Assembly (NCBI GenBank): GCA_025655575.1
Contig: JAHXIP010000002.1
Location: forward strand, 124,001-188,000
Source of the DNA: Candidatus Thiodiazotropha sp. (ex Monitilora ramsayi)
Lineage (GTDB): Bacteria; Pseudomonadota; Gammaproteobacteria; Chromatiales; Chromatiaceae
DNA: 64,000 nucleotides
Direction of reading: 5' to 3'
Below are positions 28,998 through 37,867 of this stretch, piece by piece. A program made the position numbers and the translations under genes. Position 1 is the stretch's first letter, and every line of letters starts with the position of its first letter. The notes under the pieces are model-generated. The model saw nothing but the letters and a program-made list of their open reading frames with translations, had not been told where the DNA came from and did no database searches.

Positions 28998-29681
28998 CTA
29001 GTCAGCATTCACCGCACGATCAATCTCTTTGTAGACCTGCTCTGACGTCTTATCCGTGACTCCGATGACAGGCAGGCAATCAACCTTGGCCTTGGCGCGA
29101 AAAAAGACTGAGCTGATCACATGGCCCTGTCGGTCAATACCCGAAATAGTCAAGGGAATCACCGGTGCTTTGGTGATTAGTGCCAGACGAGAGGCACCTG
29201 CCTTGGTGCGTCTTGGGGGATGACTATCCAGGTGGATCTTGCCATGGGGGAAGAGCGCCACCACTTCCCCTTCACGCAAGGCATTGAAGGCCTGACGCAA
29301 TGCCTTTTCCGGTGATCGCTCTCGATCAACTGGGATGCAGCCAGCAGCTCTGAATAACCATTGCAATCCAAAACGCTGGTACTGTTCCCGGGCTATCAAA
29401 AAGCGTAGTGGGCGTCGGCTGCAGGCGATCATCAAGAGTGGATCGAGACCCGAGATATGATTAGCCACAACCACGGCAGCCCCCTGCTCCGGAAGCGGCA
29501 ATTCAACCAGTGACAACCTATGATAACGCGTGCAAAAAAGTAGATTCAAACCATCCAGAAGGTTCACCCAGGGGGAACCCCAGTCTGTCCGATTGGCGGA
29601 TAAGCTAAGGCGAGAGAGCCACACCAATCCGACCAACAAAGTGATGGCCAACAGTAAGAGTATGAGAAAAAGGCTATTCAC
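28998..29681 (-). CDS. PlsC-like 1-acylglycerol-3-phosphate acyltransferase
   Basis: 227 residues. An N-terminal membrane helix is followed by the acyltransferase motif NHISGLDP (HX4D) near residue 92, 'GCIPVDRE', and FPHGKIHLDS in place of the more usual FPEGTRS. The last substitution replaces the conserved Glu by His, so substrate handling may differ from standard PlsC. The family transfers acyl chains to lysophosphatidate or related lysolipids at the inner membrane. It is transcribed towards zapE; copy 2 of the MITE lies just upstream of its start, separating it from def. Confidence 0.82.
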   Translation of the reverse strand: MNSLFLILLLLAITLLVGLVWLSRLSLSANRTDWGSPWVNLLDGLNLLFCTRYHRLSLVELPLPEQGAAVVVANHISGLDPLLMIACSRRPLRFLIAREQYQRFGLQWLFRAAGCIPVDRERSPEKALRQAFNALREGEVVALFPHGKIHLDSHPPRRTKAGASRLALITKAPVIPLTISGIDRQGHVISSVFFRAKAKVDCLPVIGVTDKTSEQVYKEIDRAVNAD

Positions 29682-29707
29682 ATTTAACAGGATTGTCTGA
29701 TGGGCTA

Positions 29708-29972
29708 GGGCCTGTTAACACTAATCCAATACGCCCTGCTGGAGCTGTTTTTGTACCCAGCAAGGCAGAATGAGCGTGGTGTAGTCCGGCTACATGAGCG
29801 AATGATAACGCCGCTGGGTGCAAAAACAGCCCCAGCCCTCTGGGTTGAGCCTGAAAAAGCGCCACTCGGCGTTGCTCGTCGCTCATTTGGAACAACCAAA
29901 CTTCTCTCCTCACGCCTTGATTGGCGCTTTTTCAGGCTCAACAGGGCGCATTGGATTAGTGTTAACAGGCCC
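29708..29972. mobile_element. MITE-like inverted-repeat element, copy 2
   Basis: 265 bp with the same inverted ends and internal stem-loops as the copy at 23697-23961; the inner 21-bp inverted repeat is perfect here. TA flanks both ends (29706-29707 and 29973-29974). The right end touches def: the def stop codon TAG is formed by the flanking TA and the terminal G of the element. It carries no transposase. Confidence 0.85.
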
Positions 29973-30496
29973 TAGGTCTTTTGCGCGCCGCCTTTACGAT
30001 AGACTTTGCGCTGAAAGAGATCCGTTCGCCGGCTGACCAATCGGTCGACAAACAGGATGCCGTCAAGGTGATCCACTTCGTGCTGCAGGGCGCGGGCCTC
30101 GAATCCCTCCATCTCATACTCACTGGCCAGACCCGCAGGGTCCATCGCCTTGACCTTGATTTTTTCTGCGCGAATCACGTTTCCCGTATAATCCGGTACC
30201 GACAAACAGCCTTCCCGCCCTAGCTCGAATCCGTCCCACTCGGTGATTTCCGGATTCACCAGCACCAAGCGGCCGTGATTCGGTACCGGCTTGCGGGTAT
30301 TCGAGCAGTCGATGATGACAATGCGCTGTAACCGTCCAACTTGCGTGGCGGCGATACCAACGGCAGCGGGACCATCCAGTCGCGTCTCTTCCAGGTCGTC
30401 GATGAAGCGGTGCAGTTCATCATCGAAGGAGGTGACTTCTTCAGCAATCTCTTTAAGCCGGGAATCCGGCAGTTTCAAAATTTCCAGAATCGCCAT
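29972..30496 (-). CDS. def: Peptide deformylase
   Basis: 174 residues. It removes the formyl group from nascent protein N-termini. All three family motifs are visible: motif 1 GIAATQVG (usually GxGLAAxQ), motif 2 EGCLSVP and motif 3 HEVDHLDG, whose Cys and two His bind the metal. It is not next to fmt as in many bacteria; here gcvR-like lies four bases upstream, so they are likely co-transcribed. The stop codon is formed at the junction with MITE copy 2, so the native C-terminus may have been slightly altered. Confidence 0.94.
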   Translation of the reverse strand: MAILEILKLPDSRLKEIAEEVTSFDDELHRFIDDLEETRLDGPAAVGIAATQVGRLQRIVIIDCSNTRKPVPNHGRLVLVNPEITEWDGFELGREGCLSVPDYTGNVIRAEKIKVKAMDPAGLASEYEMEGFEARALQHEVDHLDGILFVDRLVSRRTDLFQRKVYRKGGAQKT

Positions 30497-30500
30497 GCAA

Positions 30501-31019
30501 TCATCCGATCAGGGTTTCAATGGGCGAGACATGGACATCGATATCCTGAGCCTTCAGCGCTCCAAGTGCCGCTTCCAGTGACTCCAGCGTAGACTCAGAA
30601 TAACCCTGGATGGTCATGATATAGACCGGTTCCTGCGCTGTACCCACAACATCGGACTCCAACTCCAGAATATTAAACCCACAGGTTGCCAACACGCCTG
30701 TAACTCGCGCCACGATTCCCGCCCGGTCTGCACCGTTCACCCTGACCTGAAAATTCGGTACCCGATGTTGATGCAATGCGCCCCGGATCGGATCAAGATG
30801 GAGCTGAAGCCCCAGTTTCTCCGCCACAGGCGCTAGCTGTCCGGTCAGCTCACCCTGCGCTTGCGCACTCCCCACCATCATCATGATGGTAAAGTTACCA
30901 CCAAGACGGATCATCGAGGTCTCTCCCAGATTGAATCCACTCTGATAAAGAGCATCAGTCACCTGCGCCACAATTCCCGGCTGGTCTTCGCCAACCAGTG
31001 TCAACATCTGCCAATCCAT
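30501..31019 (-). CDS. gcvR: ACT-domain protein, GcvR-like
   Basis: 172 residues composed of two ACT domains (about 1-85 and 90-172), with 'LVGEDQPGIVAQVTDAL' and 'GADRAGIVARVTGVL' as the matching ligand-site loops. This is the architecture of GcvR, which in E. coli represses the glycine cleavage genes by binding GcvA when glycine is low. No gcv gene or GcvA is in this window, so the regulatory target is inferred. Only four bases separate it from def. Confidence 0.8.
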   Translation of the reverse strand: MDWQMLTLVGEDQPGIVAQVTDALYQSGFNLGETSMIRLGGNFTIMMMVGSAQAQGELTGQLAPVAEKLGLQLHLDPIRGALHQHRVPNFQVRVNGADRAGIVARVTGVLATCGFNILELESDVVGTAQEPVYIMTIQGYSESTLESLEAALGALKAQDIDVHVSPIETLIG

Positions 31020-31049
31020 CTATCACTCCTCGCTTTATGGTATTGCCTG

Positions 31050-31784
31050 CTACTGGTCGAGCCAGATGAGTGATGCCATTCTACCGGTCACACCCTCCCG
31101 TCGATAGGAGTAAAACAGATCCGTTTGTGTCATCGTGCAGTAATCACCGCCTCCGACATACCCCACACCCAAACGTGCCAGTCTCAGTCTGGCCAATTGG
31201 TAGATGTCCGCCAGCCAGTGGGCATCACCATGAGACTTAAATGCTGCTTCGTCGCTCGCAGAAGAATCGATAAAAGCCTGGCGTACCTCTGCCCCCACCT
31301 CAAAGGCACCCGGCCCGATCGCGGGTCCCAGCCAAACCACAAGGTCAGCGGGTGATATATCCATACGGGAAACAGCCGACTCGATCACTCCCGCCGCCAA
31401 TCCACGCCAACCCGCATGTACCGCACATACCCGATGGCCTGAGCGATCGGTGATCAACAGGGGCAGACAGTCGGCAGTCAATACCGCGCAAACCACTCCA
31501 GACTGATCACTGATGACAGCGTCCGCCTCACAGCCTGGGGTCTCAGTGGCACTATCGGCCACCCTGCAACCATGAACCTGGTTTAACCAAAACGGGTCAT
31601 CCGGGAGTTGGTATGCCGCTTTCAGCAGCGCCCGGTTTCGGGCTACAGCTGCTGGATCATCGCCCACATGATGAGCCAGATTCAGACTGTCGTATGGGGG
31701 CAGGCTGACGCCACCCTGCCGGGTTGTGATCAGGCTCTTAACGTGGTCGGGTACAGGCCAATCGGGGGTCAGTGGGGTGATCAT
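31050..31784 (-). CDS. pgeF: Peptidoglycan editing factor / purine nucleoside phosphorylase family (YfiH/LACC1)
   Basis: 244 residues. Conserved zinc-site blocks are visible: 'NLAHHVGDDPAAV', 'LTADCLPLLI' and 'CAVHAGWRGLAAGV'. Family members are cytosolic; YfiH has been described as correcting muropeptide mis-incorporation in E. coli and homologues show purine nucleoside phosphorylase and adenosine deaminase activity. The start overlaps the rluD stop (ATGA type). The rluD-yfiH-clpB order of E. coli is conserved only for the first two here. Confidence 0.92.
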   Translation of the reverse strand: MITPLTPDWPVPDHVKSLITTRQGGVSLPPYDSLNLAHHVGDDPAAVARNRALLKAAYQLPDDPFWLNQVHGCRVADSATETPGCEADAVISDQSGVVCAVLTADCLPLLITDRSGHRVCAVHAGWRGLAAGVIESAVSRMDISPADLVVWLGPAIGPGAFEVGAEVRQAFIDSSASDEAAFKSHGDAHWLADIYQLARLRLARLGVGYVGGGDYCTMTQTDLFYSYRREGVTGRMASLIWLDQ

Positions 31785-32755
31785 TCAACCCTATCCGTTT
31801 CGAGTGCCTTTATCAGCTGCCGCATACCCTCAGGTAACGGCGCCTCCCAAGTCAGGGTTTCCCCGCTTTCGGGATGGACCAGCGCCAAGCGCATGGCATG
31901 CAATGCCTGACGCCGGAAACCACGAAGCGCCTCGACTAAGAGATCGCTGGCCCCGGACGGCAGTTTCAATCTTCCACCGTAGAGCGGATCACCGACGAGC
32001 GGAAAGTGGATATGCGCCATATGTACACGGATCTGGTGTGTGCGACCTGTCTCCAAATTGACCTTAACATAGGTGTGAGCACGATAGCGCTGTAGCACAC
32101 GATAGTGAGTCACTGCCGGCTTCCCAGTCCCGATCACCGCCATACGCAGACGATTGACAGGATGTCGTGCAATTGGTGCATCGACCCGCCCACCGGCCGT
32201 CATGACTCCCTGGACCACAGCCCGATACTCACGTTTGACGCTACGGGCCTGCAGCTGCTGGACCAAGGCATTCTGAGCCGGCAAGGTCTTTGCCACGACC
32301 AACAGCCCGCTAGTTTCCTTGTCGAGTCGATGCACGATACCGGCGCGGGGAATCCTCTCCAGTGGCGGATGGTGTCCCAGCAAACCATTGAGCAACGTGC
32401 CATCCGGGTTTCCAGCCGCGGGATGCACCACCATGCCAGCGGGTTTGTTAACCACCAGCAGAGCTTCGTCCTCATAGACGATATCGAGCGCCATGGCCTC
32501 TGCCTGGTCGGAAACCTCTGCTTCCAGGATCGGCCGGACTTCCACCAGCTCACCACCCCGGACCTTGTCCTTGGCCCGACAGGAACGACCGTCCAACAGG
32601 ACATGCCCCAGCTTGATCCATCTTTGTAGGCGACTACGGGAATATTCTGAAAAATGCTCGGACAGTAACTGATCCAACCGAATGCCCGCAGACACCTCCG
32701 GCACTCGCAACTCAAGCGGTTGAACTTCTGGTGGCTGTTCGGCATCAGATGTCAT
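31781..32755 (-). CDS. rluD: 23S rRNA pseudouridine(1911/1915/1917) synthase
   Basis: 324 residues: an N-terminal S4 RNA-binding domain (about 17-75) and a RluA-family catalytic domain with the active aspartate in HRLDKETSG. RluD modifies helix 69 of 23S rRNA. It is divergent from bamD, as in many gammaproteobacteria, with 73 bp between the two starts. Its 3' end overlaps pgeF. Confidence 0.95.
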   Translation of the reverse strand: MTSDAEQPPEVQPLELRVPEVSAGIRLDQLLSEHFSEYSRSRLQRWIKLGHVLLDGRSCRAKDKVRGGELVEVRPILEAEVSDQAEAMALDIVYEDEALLVVNKPAGMVVHPAAGNPDGTLLNGLLGHHPPLERIPRAGIVHRLDKETSGLLVVAKTLPAQNALVQQLQARSVKREYRAVVQGVMTAGGRVDAPIARHPVNRLRMAVIGTGKPAVTHYRVLQRYRAHTYVKVNLETGRTHQIRVHMAHIHFPLVGDPLYGGRLKLPSGASDLLVEALRGFRRQALHAMRLALVHPESGETLTWEAPLPEGMRQLIKALETDRVE

Positions 32756-32828
32756 GGTTAACCCTCAGGATGCGGTTTCCGCTATACTCACGCCTCATTA
32801 CGAAATCACAGTTAGACAGTTCCGGCCA

Positions 32829-33650
32829 ATGACCTTCAAACACCTGCTCGCTCTCCTCATTTCACTTCTGATGCTCGCTGCCTGTGCGGTACCTGACTTG
32901 CAGGACGAGACCAAGGGTTGGAGCGCCAGTCAATTCTATTCCGAGGCCAAAGAGGCCATGCTGGACGGTGAATACGATCAGGCGATCAAGTACTACGAAG
33001 GTCTGCAGGCACGCTTTCCTTTTGGCCCCTACGCCACCCAGTCGCAACTCGACTTGATCTACACCCACTATAAAAATAACGAACCCGACTCGGCCATCGC
33101 CGCAGCGGACCGCTTCATTAAACTCAACCCACAGAATCCCTTCGTCGATTATGCCTACTACTTGAAGGGCCTGGCCAACTATAATCGAAACACCAGTCTG
33201 CTCACACGACTGATCTCATCGGACCCATCGCAAAGGGACGCAGGTGCAGCGCTCTCTTCATTCAACGATTTTGCCGAACTGGCTCGTAGATATCCTGAGA
33301 GTAAATATTCTGCCGACGCCAGACAACGGATGCTCTACCTAAGAAGCAATCTGGCGAAATATCAGATTCACGTTGCCCGATACTACATGAAGCGCGGCGC
33401 CTATCTGGCAGCCGCCAACAGGGCCAATCGGGTTGTCACGAATTTTCAACGCACGGATGCAGTAAAGGACGCTTTAGAGATCATGGTTGACGCCTATACC
33501 CGGCTCGGCATGACCACATTGGCGGAAGATGCCGGTCGTGTCCTTGCGCTGAACATTGAGAATGGCAACCTGGATGTCCCAGTTCAGACAGAGGATGACT
33601 CTGGTTTCCTCTCCACCATCCTGAGCCCACTGAATCTAGATGATAAGTGA
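32829..33650 (+). CDS. bamD: Outer membrane protein assembly factor BamD
   Basis: 273 residues. A lipoprotein signal ends in LMLAAC (Cys19); five TPR-like units follow, as in BamD. It is the essential lipoprotein of the Bam complex that inserts beta-barrel proteins into the outer membrane. The frame opens upstream at 32754, but the first 25 codons have no family match and would hide the signal peptide, so MTFKHLLALL at 32829 is the start. Confidence 0.95.
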   Translation: MTFKHLLALLISLLMLAACAVPDLQDETKGWSASQFYSEAKEAMLDGEYDQAIKYYEGLQARFPFGPYATQSQLDLIYTHYKNNEPDSAIAAADRFIKLNPQNPFVDYAYYLKGLANYNRNTSLLTRLISSDPSQRDAGAALSSFNDFAELARRYPESKYSADARQRMLYLRSNLAKYQIHVARYYMKRGAYLAAANRANRVVTNFQRTDAVKDALEIMVDAYTRLGMTTLAEDAGRVLALNIENGNLDVPVQTEDDSGFLSTILSPLNLDDK

Positions 33651-33670
33651 GCCGATCCAGGCACAGACGG

Positions 33671-33690
33671 TTAGTGTTAATAGGCCATAG
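33671..33690 (-). repeat. Solo end of the GGGCCTGTTAACAC repeat family (inverted)
   Basis: TTAGTGTTAATAGGCCATAG is the reverse complement of a slightly degenerate GGCCTGTTAACACTAA end. It lies between the convergent bamD and glnB stop codons with no matching partner end nearby. Confidence 0.55.
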
Positions 33691-33694
33691 GTAA

Positions 33695-34069
<375 letters not shown>

Positions 34070-34143
34070 TTACCATCGTGTACAGAGCGGGGAGTTTAAC
34101 GCCCGACAGCCAATCACGTCCAATCCATTCGGGCCTGCCAACA

Positions 34144-35757
34144 TTAGTATCCCTTCCCCCAGGTCAGGGGATAACGGCGGTCACGACCGTAAGCCCGGCG
34201 GGTTATCTTGACTCCCGGTGGCGCCTGACGTCGTTTGTACTCATTCCGGTCCACCATGCGAATCACCCGTTCCACCGTGTCGCGTTCGTAACCAGCGGCT
34301 ACGATTTCATCAACACCCTGATCGAGTTCGACATAGCGTTCCAACACCGCATCCAGCACCACATAATCCGGCAGTGAATCACTATCCTGCTGATCCGGTG
34401 CCAACTCCGCTGATGGCGGCCGGTCGAGAACACGCTGGGGAATGACCGGAGAGACACGATTCCGGTATTCACACAGCTGATAGACCAGCATCTTGGGGAC
34501 ATCTTTGATAGGTGCAAACCCCCCTGCCATATCACCATAAAGCGTCGCGTACCCGACTGACATTTCGCTCTTGTTGCCGGTAGTCAATAGGATACGTCCC
34601 TGCTTGTTGCTGATCGCCATCAGCACAATGCCCCGGCAACGGGCCTGAATATTCTCCTCCGTGACATCCGCAGGTTTACCGGCAAATGCTTCCGACAACA
34701 TGGAGAGAAAGGCCTGAAAGGCTGGTTCGATGGGAATTGACCGATAGGCAACGCCCAAGGCTTCCGCTTCTGCGATCGCATCCTCATTGCTCATATCGGC
34801 TGTGTACCGGGAAGGCATCATGACCACCTCCACCTGCTCTGCCCCCAGCGCATCCACTGCCAGCGCCAGCGTCAGGGCCGAATCCACACCACCGGAAAGT
34901 CCGAGGATAGCGCCCTTGAACCCATTCTTTCGAACATAATCACGCACGCCCAGTACCAATGCCTCATAGACCCGTTGCACCTCTTCCATCTCCGGCTCGA
35001 TAGCCAGTTCACCTGGGCAGGGCGTTAGCTGGTCCACATCAAAATCCACCTGTCCCTGGGCCTCCTGAAAATAAGGCAGTCGCTGATTCAGTTCACCGGC
35101 AGCATCCACCACAAAAGACCCGCCATCGAACACCAGCTCATCCTGTCCACCAACCAGATTGGCATAGATGATTGGCAAACGATTTTCCCGAGCACGCTGC
35201 TGCACCAGCTGTTCACGCTCAGGCGCTTTGCCTAAATGGAAAGGGGAGGCGTTGATATTCAGCAGGATTCGGGCACCGGCAGCGCGACTCATTGCTGTAG
35301 GTTCTGGTTCCCAAATATCTTCGCAGACGGTCAGGCCGATACGCACTCCCTTAATTTCAATGGTTACAGCCTCATGTCCCGGAGTAAAGTAACGCATCTC
35401 ATCGAACACGCTGTAGTTAGGCAGCAGCTGCTTGGCGTATTCGGCAATAATGTTACCGTCCCGCCAGACCCCTGCTACATTGTAGAGTCTGTCATCCTGC
35501 CACAGCGGATATCCCACCACCATATGTATCCCGCTTACCCGGGCGACAATAAGAGCAATCGCCCGCTCCACTCTGCGAATAAAGTGATCTCTCAGTAAAA
35601 GGTCTTCCGGTGGGTAGCCGGTCAAGGCCAGCTCGGGAAAGACAATGATATCCGCCTTGCCTATCGCAGATTCCGCTGCATCGATGATCTTCCGGGCATT
35701 GCCCTCGATATCACCCACCAGGAAATTCAGTTGGGCAATCTGGAATTTAAGACTCAA
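34144..35757 (-). CDS. nadE: Glutamine-dependent NAD+ synthetase
   Basis: 537 residues from the chosen start. The N-terminal nitrilase-type glutaminase domain shows the catalytic Glu in 'FPELALTGYPPEDLLL' and the Cys in 'GLTVCEDIWEP'; the C-terminal NAD synthetase domain has the ATP pyrophosphatase P-loop GLSGGVDSAL. The start is best placed at a TTG (35757), because GAGGAG lies 7 nt upstream and the family begins at 'SLKFQIAQLNFLVGD'. The frame opens further upstream at 35841, but those 28 residues have no family support. The enzyme makes NAD+ from deamido-NAD+, glutamine and ATP in the cytosol. Confidence 0.93.
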   Translation of the reverse strand: MSLKFQIAQLNFLVGDIEGNARKIIDAAESAIGKADIIVFPELALTGYPPEDLLLRDHFIRRVERAIALIVARVSGIHMVVGYPLWQDDRLYNVAGVWRDGNIIAEYAKQLLPNYSVFDEMRYFTPGHEAVTIEIKGVRIGLTVCEDIWEPEPTAMSRAAGARILLNINASPFHLGKAPEREQLVQQRARENRLPIIYANLVGGQDELVFDGGSFVVDAAGELNQRLPYFQEAQGQVDFDVDQLTPCPGELAIEPEMEEVQRVYEALVLGVRDYVRKNGFKGAILGLSGGVDSALTLALAVDALGAEQVEVVMMPSRYTADMSNEDAIAEAEALGVAYRSIPIEPAFQAFLSMLSEAFAGKPADVTEENIQARCRGIVLMAISNKQGRILLTTGNKSEMSVGYATLYGDMAGGFAPIKDVPKMLVYQLCEYRNRVSPVIPQRVLDRPPSAELAPDQQDSDSLPDYVVLDAVLERYVELDQGVDEIVAAGYERDTVERVIRMVDRNEYKRRQAPPGVKITRRAYGRDRRYPLTWGKGY

Positions 35758-35971
35758 TGGAAACTCCTCACTGGTTGTGTCCTGGCTTACGGTACGTTGC
35801 ATCAGTCTAACCTGAATCCATGCATTCAGCCCCAAGCCCAATACCTACAACTGATTAGCATCTAGAGACTGGGTTATGTCTCACAAGCGGACGATGGCGC
35901 GCGGGATATTAGGTTGCTGGGTTCATAGAAGTGTTATTATTTCAAAAAGTAGGCTTGGACAGAATCATCCC

Positions 35972-36211
35972 ATGGGACTCAGATATCTTTTTCTCGGCTT
36001 GGCAGTGTGGGGACTCTATCTCATCATTCGCCATCTGATCCGACAGAAAAAACTGCAAAATAGCGCTAAACCCCGCACCAAAGCGGTCAACAGTGTGCAG
36101 TGCGCCCATTGTGGCCTGCACCTACCCCGGGAGGAAGCGCTCAGTCATGGCGAAGCCTACTACTGCAGCAAGGCCCATCTTCTGGCCGACAATCCCGACG
36201 AAGATACCTGA
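35972..36211 (+). CDS. PP0621-like small membrane-anchored zinc-ribbon protein
   Basis: 79 residues: an N-terminal membrane helix (MGLRYLFLGLAVWGLYLII), a basic linker, then a treble-clef-like segment CAHCGLHLPREEAL...YYCS with three cysteines and a histidine suited to metal binding. This is the pattern of the PP0621 family, which often precedes pilS in gammaproteobacteria. The frame opens earlier (35876), but the ATG at 35972 begins the recognisable part. Function unknown; 12 bp before pilS suggests co-transcription. Confidence 0.8.
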   Translation: MGLRYLFLGLAVWGLYLIIRHLIRQKKLQNSAKPRTKAVNSVQCAHCGLHLPREEALSHGEAYYCSKAHLLADNPDEDT

Positions 36212-36223
36212 GCGATAGCCCTG

Positions 36224-37867
36224 ATGCGAGCAAGGCTGGAGACCCTACAAGAGAGAATCGACGCTGAGGACAAACGGCTCGATTCCGAAGGCACACTGCA
36301 CTGGCGTTCCCTGCGGCTGTTCCTGCTCTACCGTATCACCCTGACGCTGTTCCTGGTCTACTTTTTTTACAGTGGGACAGGACCCAGCTTTCTGGGTCAG
36401 ACAGATCCTGAGCTTTTCGCCTTTATCATCACCCTGTATACCGGTTTGACCATCCTTTCTGCGCTCTTCTGGTACTGGCGCTCACCGCAACCGGAACACC
36501 AAGCCTACCTAATACTCTTCATCGATATTGCCGCCATTACACTTATGATGCACGCCAGTGGTGGCGTACAAAGCGGCATGGGCATGCTGATTGCTGTCTC
36601 CATTACCGGCGGTGCTCTGATCATGGGAGGACGTGCGGCACTGCTGTTTGCCGCTGTGGCGGCATTGGCTGTGATTGCTGAGCAGCTCTATAACCATTTC
36701 AACGGTGTGCCTGGGGTTCGCTTTTCACAAGCAGGCTTTCTGGGAACTGTTTTCTTTGCGACTGCCTTGCTGACGCTTGTTCTGAGTGGACGCGCTCGCG
36801 CGAGTGAAGCACTGGCCCAGGCCCGAGCGGATGAGCTGGGGCACATGGCGATGATCAATGAGTATGTCATCCAACACATGAGAACCGGGGTACTGGTACT
36901 CGATGCAGACGACAGCATTCTGATGATCAACAACCCTGCCTGGCATCTTTTGGGCATGCCGACAGCTGCAGTCGGCAGCGGCCTCCTCGCCGCCTCACCC
37001 GAATTAAGCAAAAGAATCAAACATTGGCGCAAAGATATCACCTATGACCCGACACCCTTCCAATCACAGAGCCAGGGGCCGGAGCTCAAGGCGCATTTCA
37101 AGCCCTTGGGCAGCCGCGATGCCGGGGATGTATTGATTTTTCTGGAAGATACCTCCCAGATCACCCGGGAGGCATTACAGATGAAACTGGCCTCACTCGG
37201 TCGCTTGACGGCCAGCATCGCCCATGAGATCCGCAATCCCCTGGGCGCCATCAGCCATGCCAGCCAACTGTTCGATGAGTCACCGGATCTCAATCCTGCC
37301 GACAAACGCCTGACAGAGATCATCAAGACCAATTCCGCCCGGGTAAATCAGGTTATCGAAAATGTGCTCCAACTCTCCCGCCGCAGCCCAGGTAACCCAA
37401 AGCCTATCCTATTAAAGCCTTGGTTTGAGGAGCTGACCTCAGAGATGATAAAGAACCATGGTTTTACCTCAAAAATTCTGCATACACAGATCGAGCCGGC
37501 TAATTGCCAAATTATTGCGGATACAGAACAGTTAAGACAGATCGTCAGCAATCTCTGCAACAATGCAAAAGAGGCCATGGGCGATCTAGACAACCTTCAA
37601 TTGCAGATCGCCGGCGGTTTGACACAAGAATACAACCACCCGGTCGTTGATATTATCGATAACGGCCCAGGTATCGAGCCAGACGTTGCCAAGCAAATCT
37701 TCGAACCCTTCTTTACGACGAGAAATCAGGGCACTGGACTGGGGCTCTACATTGCCAAGGAACTTTGTGAGATCAACAGAATACGGCTGGAGTATATCCC
37801 TGGCCCCACCGGTGGAAGTTGTTTTAGACTTCATTTCAATCACTGGCGTACTGAGGACAATGCCTGA
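36224..37867 (+). CDS. pilS: Sensor histidine kinase PilS
   Basis: 547 residues. About six membrane helices occupy residues 30-190, then a PAS-like domain (about 210-315), a HisKA domain with the phospho-acceptor in SIAHEIRNPLG (His near 333), and a HATPase domain with 'NLCNNAKEAM', 'DNGPGIEP' and 'GTGLGLYIAKELC'. In Pseudomonas PilS phosphorylates PilR and senses pilin levels in the inner membrane. It overlaps pilR by one base (TGATG), so the pair is translationally coupled. Confidence 0.94.
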   Translation: MRARLETLQERIDAEDKRLDSEGTLHWRSLRLFLLYRITLTLFLVYFFYSGTGPSFLGQTDPELFAFIITLYTGLTILSALFWYWRSPQPEHQAYLILFIDIAAITLMMHASGGVQSGMGMLIAVSITGGALIMGGRAALLFAAVAALAVIAEQLYNHFNGVPGVRFSQAGFLGTVFFATALLTLVLSGRARASEALAQARADELGHMAMINEYVIQHMRTGVLVLDADDSILMINNPAWHLLGMPTAAVGSGLLAASPELSKRIKHWRKDITYDPTPFQSQSQGPELKAHFKPLGSRDAGDVLIFLEDTSQITREALQMKLASLGRLTASIAHEIRNPLGAISHASQLFDESPDLNPADKRLTEIIKTNSARVNQVIENVLQLSRRSPGNPKPILLKPWFEELTSEMIKNHGFTSKILHTQIEPANCQIIADTEQLRQIVSNLCNNAKEAMGDLDNLQLQIAGGLTQEYNHPVVDIIDNGPGIEPDVAKQIFEPFFTTRNQGTGLGLYIAKELCEINRIRLEYIPGPTGGSCFRLHFNHWRTEDNA

